Made by a program: the position numbers and the translations under genes. Positions 32,355 through 40,604 of a DNA stretch of 64,000 nucleotides are shown here, one piece after another. The stretch is from Actinomadura livida. GTDB taxonomy: Bacteria > Actinomycetota > Actinomycetes > Streptosporangiales > Streptosporangiaceae. The stretch is from contig NZ_BMRO01000008.1 in assembly GCF_014648675.1 (NCBI RefSeq), positions 62,001 to 126,000 on the forward strand, given 5' to 3'. The notes beneath the pieces are model-generated. The model worked only from the letters and a program-made list of their open reading frames with translations, was not told the origin of the DNA and made no database searches. How positions within the stretch are numbered: position 1 is the stretch's first letter; each line of letters opens with the position of its first letter.

Positions 32355-33869
32355 ATGGCTACACGAGGCGTGGAGGGCGCGTATCAGGGTGCGCTCCGGG
32401 CGTTCCAGAACCCGATGCTCGACCTGCTCCACCGGACCTACGCGCCGTTCGTGGTGACGGTGCTGGCGATGATGTTCACGCCGGAGCGGCCGGCGGTGGC
32501 GGTGGCGGACGCGCACGCGGAACTCGCCGACGCCCTCGACCGGCTGCGGGCCGCGGGCTACGGCCACGAGGGCGACCAGCCGCTGCCGGCGGGGAACCCC
32601 CGTGACCTGTGCCGGCAGTGGGTGCAGGCGGGCTGGCTGGTGCGGCAGGTCTCCGACGACGTCGAGGTGTACCGGCTGTCCGCGCACGGCGTCGGCGCGC
32701 TGGAGGTGGCGGGCCGGGTCGGCGGGGCGCGGACGCGGGTGTCGGAGTCCCGGGTCCGGACGCTGCTGGAGGCGGTCGAGCGGCTCGCGCAGGACGCCGA
32801 CCCGGACGTGATGGCGCGGATGGCGCGCCTCCAGACGGAGATCGACCAGCGCCGCCGCGAGCTCGCGCGGCTCGAACGGGGCGGCGAGGTCGAGACCGTC
32901 GGCGACGACCAGCTGCTGGAGGCGGCGGAGAACGTGCTGCATCTGGCGCGGGAGCTGCCCGCCGACTTCGCCCGCGTCGCCGAGTCGATCAAGGCCATGC
33001 AGCGGGACGTCGTTGCCGACCTGCGGCAGGACGTCCGGCCGACCGGGGAGGTGCTGCGCGAGTACCTGGAGCGCGGCCGGCAGATCATGGACGCGACACC
33101 GGAGGGCCGCGCGTTCGCCGGGGCGCTGCGCCTGATCGGCGACCCGGCGCGGATCGACGACCTGTGGGGGCTGCTGCGGACCGTGCTGCGGCACCGGTTC
33201 ACCGAGCAGATGCCGGAGCAGCAGCGCCGGGAGCTCGCCGAGATCGCGCGCCGGATCGAGCAGGGCGTCAAGGAGGTGCTGGCCGCGCAGCGGCAGGCGT
33301 CGCACGTCATCACCACCCAGGTGCGCAACCACGACCCGATGCGGGACCGCCAGGTGGACGAGCTGCTGCGGGACGTGATGTCCGGCTTCCACAGCTGGGT
33401 GCCCGGGTCGCGCCGCGGCGCGACCGTGGACCCGCTGCGCCGCCTGCCCGTGGCCGACGTAGGGCATCTGCGGCAGACGACCAGCGACCCGCGTCCGCCC
33501 CAGCCGCCCACGCCTCTACAGGAGTGGGACGAGGCAGAGGACGTGCCGTCCGCCGACACCCGGGCCTGGGGCGGCCCCCAGTACGCCGAACTGCGCACGC
33601 ACCTTGCCGAGTTCGCGGGGGACGAAGGCGAGGTGGACGTCGCGGAGGCGTTCCGCGCGGCGGCGGAGCGGATACGGCGGCCGGTGGATCTGCTCGGCCT
33701 GCTGGAGATCGCGCACGACCTCGGCATGACCGACACCGCCGAGGTCGCGGTGGTCGACGCGGTCCGGCCGGACGGGACCGGGCGGCGGCTCGCGTTCGGC
33801 GGCGTGCTGGCGGCGAACCCGGCACCCGCCGGCGCAGCGGACGGGACGGCGGGAGACGGCGATGAGTGA
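32355..33869 (+). CDS. jetA: JetA/MksF-like kleisin subunit (DUF3375)
   Basis: 504 aa. N-terminal winged-helix part (YQGALRAFQNPMLDLLHRTYAPFVVTVLAMMFTPERPAVAVADAHAELADALDRLRAAGY), long helices with heptad pattern at 165-330 (MARLQTEIDQRRRELARLE; DFARVAESIKAMQRDVVADLRQDV; GRAFAGALRLIGDPARIDDLWGLLRTVLRHRF), then a C-terminal domain (PVDLLGLLEIAHDLGMTDTAEVAVV). This order, and position ahead of DUF4194 and SMC genes, fits JetA of Wadjet type I / MksF. A -10-like TACGCT lies just ahead of the ATG, suggesting a leaderless or very short 5' end. Overlaps jetB by 8 bp. Confidence 0.85.
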   Translation: MATRGVEGAYQGALRAFQNPMLDLLHRTYAPFVVTVLAMMFTPERPAVAVADAHAELADALDRLRAAGYGHEGDQPLPAGNPRDLCRQWVQAGWLVRQVSDDVEVYRLSAHGVGALEVAGRVGGARTRVSESRVRTLLEAVERLAQDADPDVMARMARLQTEIDQRRRELARLERGGEVETVGDDQLLEAAENVLHLARELPADFARVAESIKAMQRDVVADLRQDVRPTGEVLREYLERGRQIMDATPEGRAFAGALRLIGDPARIDDLWGLLRTVLRHRFTEQMPEQQRRELAEIARRIEQGVKEVLAAQRQASHVITTQVRNHDPMRDRQVDELLRDVMSGFHSWVPGSRRGATVDPLRRLPVADVGHLRQTTSDPRPPQPPTPLQEWDEAEDVPSADTRAWGGPQYAELRTHLAEFAGDEGEVDVAEAFRAAAERIRRPVDLLGLLEIAHDLGMTDTAEVAVVDAVRPDGTGRRLAFGGVLAANPAPAGAADGTAGDGDE

Positions 33870-34533
33870 GACGGCCGCCCCCGACGACGAACGGACGTCC
33901 GACGCGGCGGCCGGCTTCATCGAGCCGGTCCCGATGGAGGACGACCCGTCCGAGCTGTTCGCCGGTGACACCGGCACGCTGGACGTGGACGTCCGGCGCG
34001 TCCTGGTACGGCTCCTCCAGCGCAGGTTCCTGCTGGCCGAGAAGCACCCGGCGCAGTGGCGCACGCTGCTGGAGAACCAGCAGATCATCGAGTCGCGGCT
34101 GCACGACCTGTTCGTCCGGCTCGTGGTCGACCACGACCGGGGCATCGCCTACAAGCAGCAGGTGCGCTCGGCGGAGCTGGAGGTTCCGATCCTGCTGCGC
34201 GACGACCCCTACAACCGGGCCGAGACCCTGGTGCTGGTCCACCTGCGGACCGTCTTCCAGCGGGAACGCGGCGCCGGCGAGACGTCCGCGCGGGTCGACA
34301 TCGAGGAGCTGGAGCAGACCGTCCTGACCTATTTCGATCCGGACGACCACAACCTCGCCCGCAGCCAGCGCGAGATCCAGAACGCGGTGCAGCGGCTGGT
34401 CACCGAGGGGCTCCTCACCGAGGAGTCCGCGGGGCGGTACCGCATCACGCCGCTGGTCGAGGTCGTGCTGAGCATCGAGAGGCTGACCGAGCTTAACGAC
34501 TGGCTGCGGGAGCGGAACGGGGCCGCGTCATGA
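33862..34533 (+). CDS. jetB: JetB/MksE-like KITE subunit (DUF4194)
   Basis: 223 aa. DUF4194-type winged helices: DVDVRRVLVRLLQRRFLLAEKHPAQWRTLLENQQIIESRLHDLFVRLVVDHDRGIAYKQQVR, RAETLVLVHLRTVFQRERGAGETSARVDIEELEQTVLTYF and QREIQNAVQRLVTEGLLTEESAGRYRITPLVEVVLS. It would bind the kleisin JetA at the SMC heads. Overlaps jetA and jetC (ATGA), one translationally coupled operon. Confidence 0.85.
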   Translation: MSETAAPDDERTSDAAAGFIEPVPMEDDPSELFAGDTGTLDVDVRRVLVRLLQRRFLLAEKHPAQWRTLLENQQIIESRLHDLFVRLVVDHDRGIAYKQQVRSAELEVPILLRDDPYNRAETLVLVHLRTVFQRERGAGETSARVDIEELEQTVLTYFDPDDHNLARSQREIQNAVQRLVTEGLLTEESAGRYRITPLVEVVLSIERLTELNDWLRERNGAAS

Positions 34534-37500
34534 GCATGATCGACACCTTGTTCGGGCTGATCCCGGCGGCGTCGCGCGGGCAGCAGTGGGTGGCGCGGGA
34601 CCTGCAGCTCGTCAACTGGGGCGGGTACGACGGGTACCACCGCGTCCGGTTCGCCCCCGGCGCGACCCTGTTCAGCGGCGGCTCCGGGTCGGGCAAGTCG
34701 ACGCTGATGGACTCCTACATCGCGCTGCTGATGCCGCACACCACGCCGTTCAACGGGGCGTCCAACGGCGGGGTGGTCGGCCGGCCGCGGGGCAAGGACC
34801 AGCGCAACATCCTCTCCTACGCGCGCGGGAAGCTCGACGAGTCCCGGGCGGACGGGGAGACGCGGCTGCGGGTGCTGCGCGGGGACGGCCGCGACACCTG
34901 GTCGGCGATCGCGATGACCTGGGCCGACCAGAGCGGGGCGATGTTCACCGCGCTGCGGGCCTGGTACGTGCCGTCGTCCGCGCGGACCCTCGACGACGTG
35001 GTCCCCGTCCGCGCCACCCGGGACGACGCCTACGACCTGCGCGACCTGGACGGCCCCGCGGGCAGCAGGCTCTCCCGCGCCGCGGTGACCGCGACGGGCC
35101 TGACCTGCTTCGACACCGACCGCGACTTCACCGCCCGGCTGCACACCGCGCTCGGCATCGGCGCCGCCGGGGACGGGCACAAGGCGGTCGGCCTGCTCGG
35201 CAGGATCCAGGCCGGGCAGCAGATCACCACGGTCGACGCGCTGTACAAGACGATGGTCCTGGAGGAGCCGTCCACGCTGGCCACCGCGGACGAGGTGGTG
35301 CAGCAGTTCGACGAGCTGTCCGGCACCCGGGAGCGGATGATCACCGCCCGCCGGCAGGTGCGGGCGCTGACCCCGATCCGCGACCACCGGGACGCCGCCG
35401 ACCGCGCGGCTGACCGGCTGCGGGTGATCGAGGACGTGGGGTCGTTCGCCGACCCGGCGTCCCCCGCGGCGCTGTGGCGGCACGAGCGCCGGCTCGACCT
35501 GCTGCGCGCGGCCGAGCAGGACCTGACCGGGCGGCGCCGCCGCGCCGAGCAGGAGGTGCAGGAGACGGCCGCGGCGATCACGGCCGCGGAGTCCCGGCGA
35601 GAGGCGCTCATCGGCACCCTGCGCGCTTCCGGCGGCGACCGGCTGGACACCGCGCTCCGCGAGATCCGCAACGTGGAACGGCGGCTGACCGAGGTCGAAC
35701 GCGCCCGGCAACGGCTCGACCGCGTCCTCGGCACGATCGGCGCCACCGTCTCGACGAGCGAGGACTTCGCCGCGCTGGTCGACACGGCCCGCAAAGCCCT
35801 GGGCGACTCCCAGGCGCGCAAGTCCGCCCAGAACGAGTTCGCCGAGGCGACCGCCGAGCTCAAGGCGGCCGAACGCGAACTGGCCGACCTGCGCGCCGAG
35901 CAGAAGGCGGTCAAGGCCCGCCGCGGCAACATCCCCACCGACCTGCACACCGCCCGCGACCGGCTGGCCGAGGCCGCCGGGCTCACCCCGGACGACCTTC
36001 CGTTCGTCGGCGAGCTGATCGAGGTGCGCACGGAGTACGAGACGTGGCGCGAGGCGTTCAACCTGGCGCTCGGCGGGTTCGCCACCCGGATGCTGATCGA
36101 CGCCGCCCACCTGGACGCGTTCCGCGAGGCGATCAACGCGGTCAAGCTCCCCCGGCGCATTCACTTCGAGGGCGTCAACACCGGCATGCGCGACGAGATC
36201 GGGCTGGACGACAAGCGGCTCCCCGGCCGGCTCGACTACCGCCCGTCCGTGTTCACCGCCTGGCTGAAGAGCGAACTCGTCCGCGGCTTCGACTTCGTCT
36301 GCGTCGAGACGCCCAAGCTGCTCGGGCAGTACGGCAAGGCGCTCACGATCACCGGCCAGACGTCGCAGCGGGGCCGGGGCGCGCACGGCGGCCACGGCCG
36401 CGCCAACCTCCTCGGGTTCAGCAACAACCGACTGCTCGCCGACCTCGACACCCGAATCGGCCGCGCCCGCGACCGCCACGAAGACGCCGTCGCACGCGCG
36501 ACCCAGGCGGAGCAGGCCCTCAACTCGTTCGAGGAGAGACGCACCGCCTACCGGACCGTCACCGAACTGTCCTGGGACCAGGTGGACGTCGAATCCGTCG
36601 TCGCCGAGCGGAAACGCTGGGAAGAGGTCGTCACCGAGGTCCGCGAGGGCAACCCCGAGATCGACCGTATGCAGCGGGAGTCGGACGAGCTCAAGGAGCA
36701 GATCAGGCAGCTCACCGAGAAGGTGGGCGGTCAGAAGCAGCAGGTGGAACGGCTCGTCCGGGACTGGGAGAAGATCGTCGACGAGGTGGACGGCGCCCAG
36801 CACGCCCTGGACACCGCCGCGGCGTCCGGCACCGAAGTCGGCGCCGACCACCGCGACTACCTCGCCGGCCTGTTCGGCACCGCCCCCGCCGGCGCCGATC
36901 CCGCGACCGCGCTGGCCGACTTCGACGCCGCGCACCGCCGCGGCGTCGAGCGGATGAACGACGACCGGAAGTCGGCGGAGGAGGAGATCGGCCGCTCCCG
37001 GAAGGCGCTGCAGGACACGTTCTCGATGTTCGTCGAGCGCTGGCCGAACCCGAACCTCGGCACCGACCCGGACGCGTCCTACCGCGACTTCGACCGCCTG
37101 CTCACCGACCTGGAGACGAGCGGCCTGCACGAGCTGGAGTCGGAGTGGCGCGACAGCCTCCTCAAGCTCTCCGGCAACGACCTGACCAGCCTGGACAGCG
37201 AGCTCGCCGCCGCGGTCCGCGAGATCCGCGACCGGATCGACCCGGTGAACCGCATCCTCGCGGAACTGCCGTTCGCCGACGACCACCACCGGCTGCGCAT
37301 CGACCCGCAGGAGAGCCACTCCGCCGTGCGCGCCCGGTTCCGCAAGGAGCTCCGCGACATCCGCGCCCTGATCGACAAGGCCGCCACGGACACCGACCGC
37401 GAGCGCGCTTACCACCGGATGGCCAAGGTCATCGACCACATCCGCCGCACCGCACCCGACTTCGCCGACCTGGTCGACGTCCGCAACCACGTCCGGATCA

Positions 37501-37874
37501 GCGCGGAGAAGTGCGACCTCGCCGGCGCGCACGTCGCGGTGTACGACCACATCGGGGAGAAGTCGGGCGGCGAGTCCCAGGAACTCGTCGCGTTCATCGT
37601 CGGCGCCGCACTCCGCTACCAACTCGGCGACGCGGGCGCCGAACGCCCGCGCTACGCCCCCGTCTTCCTCGACGAGGCCCTGATCAAGGCCGACGCCCAC
37701 TTCACCGGCCGCGCCATCGGCGCCTGGCGCGGCCTGGGCTTCCAGCTCATCATCAGCGCCCCCAACGACAAGCACAGCGCGATCGAACCCCACGTGGACG
37801 CCGAATACCTGATCCTCAAGAACCCCGAGGGCCGCTCCTGGGCCAAACCCATCGTGGCGGTCCCGGACGCATGA
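34530..37874 (+). CDS. jetC: JetC/MksB-like SMC ATPase
   Basis: 1114 aa. Walker A GSGSGKST at residues 51-58, two long coiled-coil arms (about 290-480 and 640-800, Glu/Arg/Ala heptads) flanking a hinge with EYETWREAFNLALGGFATRMLID, ABC signature KSGGESQ near 1010 and Walker B APVFLDEA near 1045, plus the D-loop KADAHFTGRAIGAW. SMC proteins of this type extrude plasmid DNA loops; in Wadjet the loop state triggers cleavage by JetD. Complete and intact by motif, but the JetD gene that should follow is missing. Confidence 0.88.
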   Translation: MSMIDTLFGLIPAASRGQQWVARDLQLVNWGGYDGYHRVRFAPGATLFSGGSGSGKSTLMDSYIALLMPHTTPFNGASNGGVVGRPRGKDQRNILSYARGKLDESRADGETRLRVLRGDGRDTWSAIAMTWADQSGAMFTALRAWYVPSSARTLDDVVPVRATRDDAYDLRDLDGPAGSRLSRAAVTATGLTCFDTDRDFTARLHTALGIGAAGDGHKAVGLLGRIQAGQQITTVDALYKTMVLEEPSTLATADEVVQQFDELSGTRERMITARRQVRALTPIRDHRDAADRAADRLRVIEDVGSFADPASPAALWRHERRLDLLRAAEQDLTGRRRRAEQEVQETAAAITAAESRREALIGTLRASGGDRLDTALREIRNVERRLTEVERARQRLDRVLGTIGATVSTSEDFAALVDTARKALGDSQARKSAQNEFAEATAELKAAERELADLRAEQKAVKARRGNIPTDLHTARDRLAEAAGLTPDDLPFVGELIEVRTEYETWREAFNLALGGFATRMLIDAAHLDAFREAINAVKLPRRIHFEGVNTGMRDEIGLDDKRLPGRLDYRPSVFTAWLKSELVRGFDFVCVETPKLLGQYGKALTITGQTSQRGRGAHGGHGRANLLGFSNNRLLADLDTRIGRARDRHEDAVARATQAEQALNSFEERRTAYRTVTELSWDQVDVESVVAERKRWEEVVTEVREGNPEIDRMQRESDELKEQIRQLTEKVGGQKQQVERLVRDWEKIVDEVDGAQHALDTAAASGTEVGADHRDYLAGLFGTAPAGADPATALADFDAAHRRGVERMNDDRKSAEEEIGRSRKALQDTFSMFVERWPNPNLGTDPDASYRDFDRLLTDLETSGLHELESEWRDSLLKLSGNDLTSLDSELAAAVREIRDRIDPVNRILAELPFADDHHRLRIDPQESHSAVRARFRKELRDIRALIDKAATDTDRERAYHRMAKVIDHIRRTAPDFADLVDVRNHVRISAEKCDLAGAHVAVYDHIGEKSGGESQELVAFIVGAALRYQLGDAGAERPRYAPVFLDEALIKADAHFTGRAIGAWRGLGFQLIISAPNDKHSAIEPHVDAEYLILKNPEGRSWAKPIVAVPDA

Positions 37875-37883
37875 CCCCCCGGG

Positions 37884-37937
37884 TTGATCACCCCGGCCGA
37901 CGCGGCTCGGCTACCCCCTGGAACGAATGGCGCCTGA
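37884..37937 (+). pseudogene. Possible JetD remnant (first codons only)
   Basis: Nine bases after the jetC stop, a TTG-started frame reads LITPADAARL and then leaves into LPPGTNGA and a stop. A T-P-A-D start is what I would expect of a JetD (DUF3322/DUF2220 nuclease) N-terminus, but only about ten residues support it, so this could be chance. The downstream 75 bp contain no further JetD-like sequence before the convergent kinase gene. Confidence 0.3.
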
Positions 37938-37948
37938 GCTGCCGCAGC

Positions 37949-39118
37949 TCACGGACGCCGCGAGCCGCCTGCTGGACGTTCTGCCGAAGCCTCTCCTGTG
38001 ACCGGGTGATCTGCTCGTGTGCCGCCGGGGAGGCGGATCGTGGCGAGGAGGCCGCCGGTGGGGCGGGGGGTTAGGTCGAGGGTGCCGTCGTGGGCGCGGA
38101 CGACGCTGTCCACGATCGCCAGCCCTAGGCCGACGCCGGCGTGCTCGTCGGTGCGTGCGCGCTGCGTTCCGCGCTGGAACGGTTCGGTGATCGTCGCTAC
38201 CAGGTCCGCGGGGACCGGCCGGCCGGTGTTCTCGACCCGCAGCACGCTCTCGTCCGGCCGCGCTTCGGTGCGGACCGTCACGGTGCCGCCGGCGGGGAGG
38301 TTGTGGACGATGGCGTTCTGCACGAGGTTGCTCACCATCCGCAGGAGGAGTTCCGCGGAGCCGAGGACCTCCGCCGCCTCCCCGGTGACATCGAGCGTGA
38401 TCTGCCGCTGCTCGGCATGGGGGAGCAGCGTCTCGGCGGCCTCCTCGGCGATGAGGGACAGGTCGACCGCCTCGCGGGTGAAGCTCTTGCGGCCGGCGCG
38501 GCTGAGCAGCAGGAGGGCCTCGGTGAGGTCGATCGCCCGCGTGTTGATCGTTTGGAGGCGCTCGACGAGCTCGCCGTGTTCCCGTGCCGGGTCGCTGCGG
38601 GCGGCGTCGAGAAGGGTCTTCGAGATGGCCAGCGGGGTGCGCAGCTCGTGGGAGGCGTTGGCGGCGAACCTCTCCTGCTCGGCGATGTGGGCTTCGAGCC
38701 GGTTGAGCATGGCGTCGAACACGTCCGCGAGCTCGCGGAACTCGTCCTCGCGGCCCGGGAGCCGGATCCGGTGGGACAGTGATCCGCTCGCGGCCATCCG
38801 GGCCGCTTCCGCGATCCGGGTGAGCGGCGCGAGCATCCGGCCGGCGAGGATCCATCCGCCCACGAGGCCGAACACCAGCAGGAAGGCCAGTGCCGCGGCC
38901 GCGGCGGGCGCGAAGCCCCGCAGGAGGTCGGAGCGGTTCGGCCCGGTGATGACCACGGCGCCGAACCGCTGCTGGATGCGGCCGGGTTCCACCTCGGGTA
39001 GCCAGCGCAGGACGAACACCCAGACCACGGCCAGCAGGAGAGTGCCGGCCAGCAGGAGGAATCCGGCGTAGCTGAGGGTGAGCTTCAGCCGGGCGCTGAG
39101 CCCCGGGCGCCTATTCAC
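37949..39118 (-). CDS. VanS-like sensor histidine kinase
   Basis: 389 aa. Two membrane helices (LTLSYAGFLLLAGTLLLAVVWVFVL; AAAALAFLLVFGLVGGWILAG) around a short extracytoplasmic loop, HAMP (RMLAPLTRIAEAARMAASGSLSHRIRL), HisKA with FAANASHELRTPLAISKTLLD and HATPase (NLVQNAIVHN; GVGLGLAIVDSVVRAH). GTG start overlaps the regulator stop by 8 bp. Pairing with an OmpR regulator next to vanY/vanJ homologues suggests a peptidoglycan- or glycopeptide-sensing VanS, an inference from context. Confidence 0.85.
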   Translation of the reverse strand: MNRRPGLSARLKLTLSYAGFLLLAGTLLLAVVWVFVLRWLPEVEPGRIQQRFGAVVITGPNRSDLLRGFAPAAAAALAFLLVFGLVGGWILAGRMLAPLTRIAEAARMAASGSLSHRIRLPGREDEFRELADVFDAMLNRLEAHIAEQERFAANASHELRTPLAISKTLLDAARSDPAREHGELVERLQTINTRAIDLTEALLLLSRAGRKSFTREAVDLSLIAEEAAETLLPHAEQRQITLDVTGEAAEVLGSAELLLRMVSNLVQNAIVHNLPAGGTVTVRTEARPDESVLRVENTGRPVPADLVATITEPFQRGTQRARTDEHAGVGLGLAIVDSVVRAHDGTLDLTPRPTGGLLATIRLPGGTRADHPVTGEASAERPAGGSRRP

Positions 39119-39800
39119 CGGTGCCGCCGGGAGGGACGGGGCCCGTGTCGATGCGGTAGCCGACGCCGGGCACCGTGGCGATCAGCCAGGGCTCGCCCAG
39201 TCGCTTGCGCAGTGCGGAGACGGTGATGCGCACGGCGTTGGTGAAGGGGTCGGCGTTCGCGTCCCAGGCCCGCTCCAGCAGCTCTTCGGCGCTGACGACA
39301 CCGCCCTCGGCCGCGACGAGGACTTCCAGCACGGCGAACTGCTTGCGGGTGAGCGCGACATAGCGCCCGTCCCGGAACACCTCCCGGCGGAAGGGATCTA
39401 GCCGCAGGCCCGCGATCTCGCTGACCGGCGGCCGGGCGTGCGCGCGCCGGCGGGCCAGGGCCCGCAGCCGCATGACGAGTTCGCGGAGCTCGAACGGCTT
39501 GGTGAGGTAGTCGTCGGCGCCCAGCCGGAATCCCGATGCCTTGTCGTCGATCCGGTCTGCGGCGGTGAGCATCAGGATCGGCATGCCGCTGCCGGACGCG
39601 ACGATGTGCTCCGCGATCTCGTCACCGGAGGGACCGGGGACGTCGCGGTCGAGGACGGCGATGTCGTAGGCGTTGACGCTCAGCAGCTCCAGCGCCGTGT
39701 CGCCGTCACCCGCGAGGTCGGCCGCGATCGCCTCCAGGCGGAGGCCGTCGCGGACGGCCTCCGCCAGCAGAGGTTCGTCCTCGACGATCAGCACCCTCAT
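39111..39800 (-). CDS. VanR-like OmpR-family response regulator
   Basis: 229 aa. Receiver: acidic pair E7-D8, phospho-acceptor D51 (IAVLDRDVPGPSGDE), Thr in MLTAAD and Lys in YLTKPFELREL; C-terminal winged helix (LDPFRREVFRDGRYVALTRKQFAVLEVLVAAEGGVVSAEELLERAWD...VRITVSALRKRLG...TVPGVGYRI). ATG 39800 is required by the MRVLIVEDE start; the longer frame runs into the promoter. LDRDVPG is the spelling found in VanR-like regulators. Divergent from vanY. Confidence 0.9.
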   Translation of the reverse strand: MRVLIVEDEPLLAEAVRDGLRLEAIAADLAGDGDTALELLSVNAYDIAVLDRDVPGPSGDEIAEHIVASGSGMPILMLTAADRIDDKASGFRLGADDYLTKPFELRELVMRLRALARRRAHARPPVSEIAGLRLDPFRREVFRDGRYVALTRKQFAVLEVLVAAEGGVVSAEELLERAWDANADPFTNAVRITVSALRKRLGEPWLIATVPGVGYRIDTGPVPPGGTGE

Positions 39801-39822
39801 GCTCTCGATGTTAAGAGCCGGT

Positions 39823-39855
39823 GCGTATCGCCGGCGTATCGAAAACCGCATACGC
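39823..39855. promoter_or_regulatory. OmpR-type direct repeats GCGTATCG
   Basis: GCGTATCG at 39823-39830 and 39834-39841, 11 bp apart, followed by GCATACGC (39848-39855) in inverse orientation. Direct repeats one helical turn apart are typical OmpR/PhoB-class sites, so the neighbouring regulator probably acts here on both vanY and itself. Confidence 0.55.
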
Positions 39856-39888
39856 AGCGGCAACACCGTTCTGCCTTGACTGAGCGGT

Positions 39889-40584
39889 ATGAATCCGTCC
39901 CCATCGCCGGCGCGACCGAGGACCCGCCGGATTCGCCGGGTCCTCGCCGTCGCGCTGCTGCTCGCCCTGGCCGCCATCGCCGCGGCTCTCGGCTACCGAT
40001 CGCAGGACGCGTCCTCGCCCCCGCCCGAACCCTTGTGGTCCTCGTCGCCGGCATCGCCCTCGCCATCCTCGTCCGCACCACCTTCGAAGGCACCGTCCTC
40101 GAAGGCACCGCCCAAGCGGCGGGCCGCGATCGGCGAGGCCGACGGTGTCGTCCCCTACGGCGTGACGGTCTTCAACGACGCGGTTCCGGCCGTGGCCAAC
40201 CTCGGTCCGCACCTCCTCGCCGCGCTCCGCCGGGCCGCGACCGACGCCGCCGGCGACGGGATCGAGTTCTACGTCAACAGCGGCTGGCGCTCCGCCGCGT
40301 ACCAGGAGCGGCTGTTCCGCCGGGCGGTCTCCGAGTACGGGTCCGAAGCCGCCGCCGCCCGCTGGGTGGCCACCGCGGACACGTCCCTCCACGTGGCGGG
40401 AGAGGCCGCCGACATCGGGCACTCCGACGCCACGTCGTGGCTGTCCGATCATGGTGCCCGGTACGGGCTGTGCCAGATCTACAGGAACGAGCCCTGGCAC
40501 TACGAGCTGCGCACCGACGCGGTCCATCGCGGCTGCCCGCGCATGTACGCCGACCCCACCCATGACCCGAGGATGCGCCGGTGA
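39889..40584 (+). CDS. VanY-type D-alanyl-D-alanine carboxypeptidase (M15B)
   Basis: 231 aa. N-terminal membrane helix (VLAVALLLALAAIAAALGY, signal anchor), a Ser/Pro-rich wall linker, then the M15B domain: SGWRS with YQERLF (about 129-140), zinc motif SLHVAGEAADIG (about 165-176) and EPWHYE (about 201-206) that supplies catalytic Glu and the third zinc ligand. It trims the last D-Ala from peptidoglycan pentapeptide, lowering glycopeptide binding. Precedes the VanJ-like gene, whose GTG alternative overlaps its stop. Confidence 0.88.
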   Translation: MNPSPSPARPRTRRIRRVLAVALLLALAAIAAALGYRSQDASSPPPEPLWSSSPASPSPSSSAPPSKAPSSKAPPKRRAAIGEADGVVPYGVTVFNDAVPAVANLGPHLLAALRRAATDAAGDGIEFYVNSGWRSAAYQERLFRRAVSEYGSEAAAARWVATADTSLHVAGEAADIGHSDATSWLSDHGARYGLCQIYRNEPWHYELRTDAVHRGCPRMYADPTHDPRMRR

Positions 40585-40604
40585 CCGGCGGCGAGCGAGG
40601 AACA

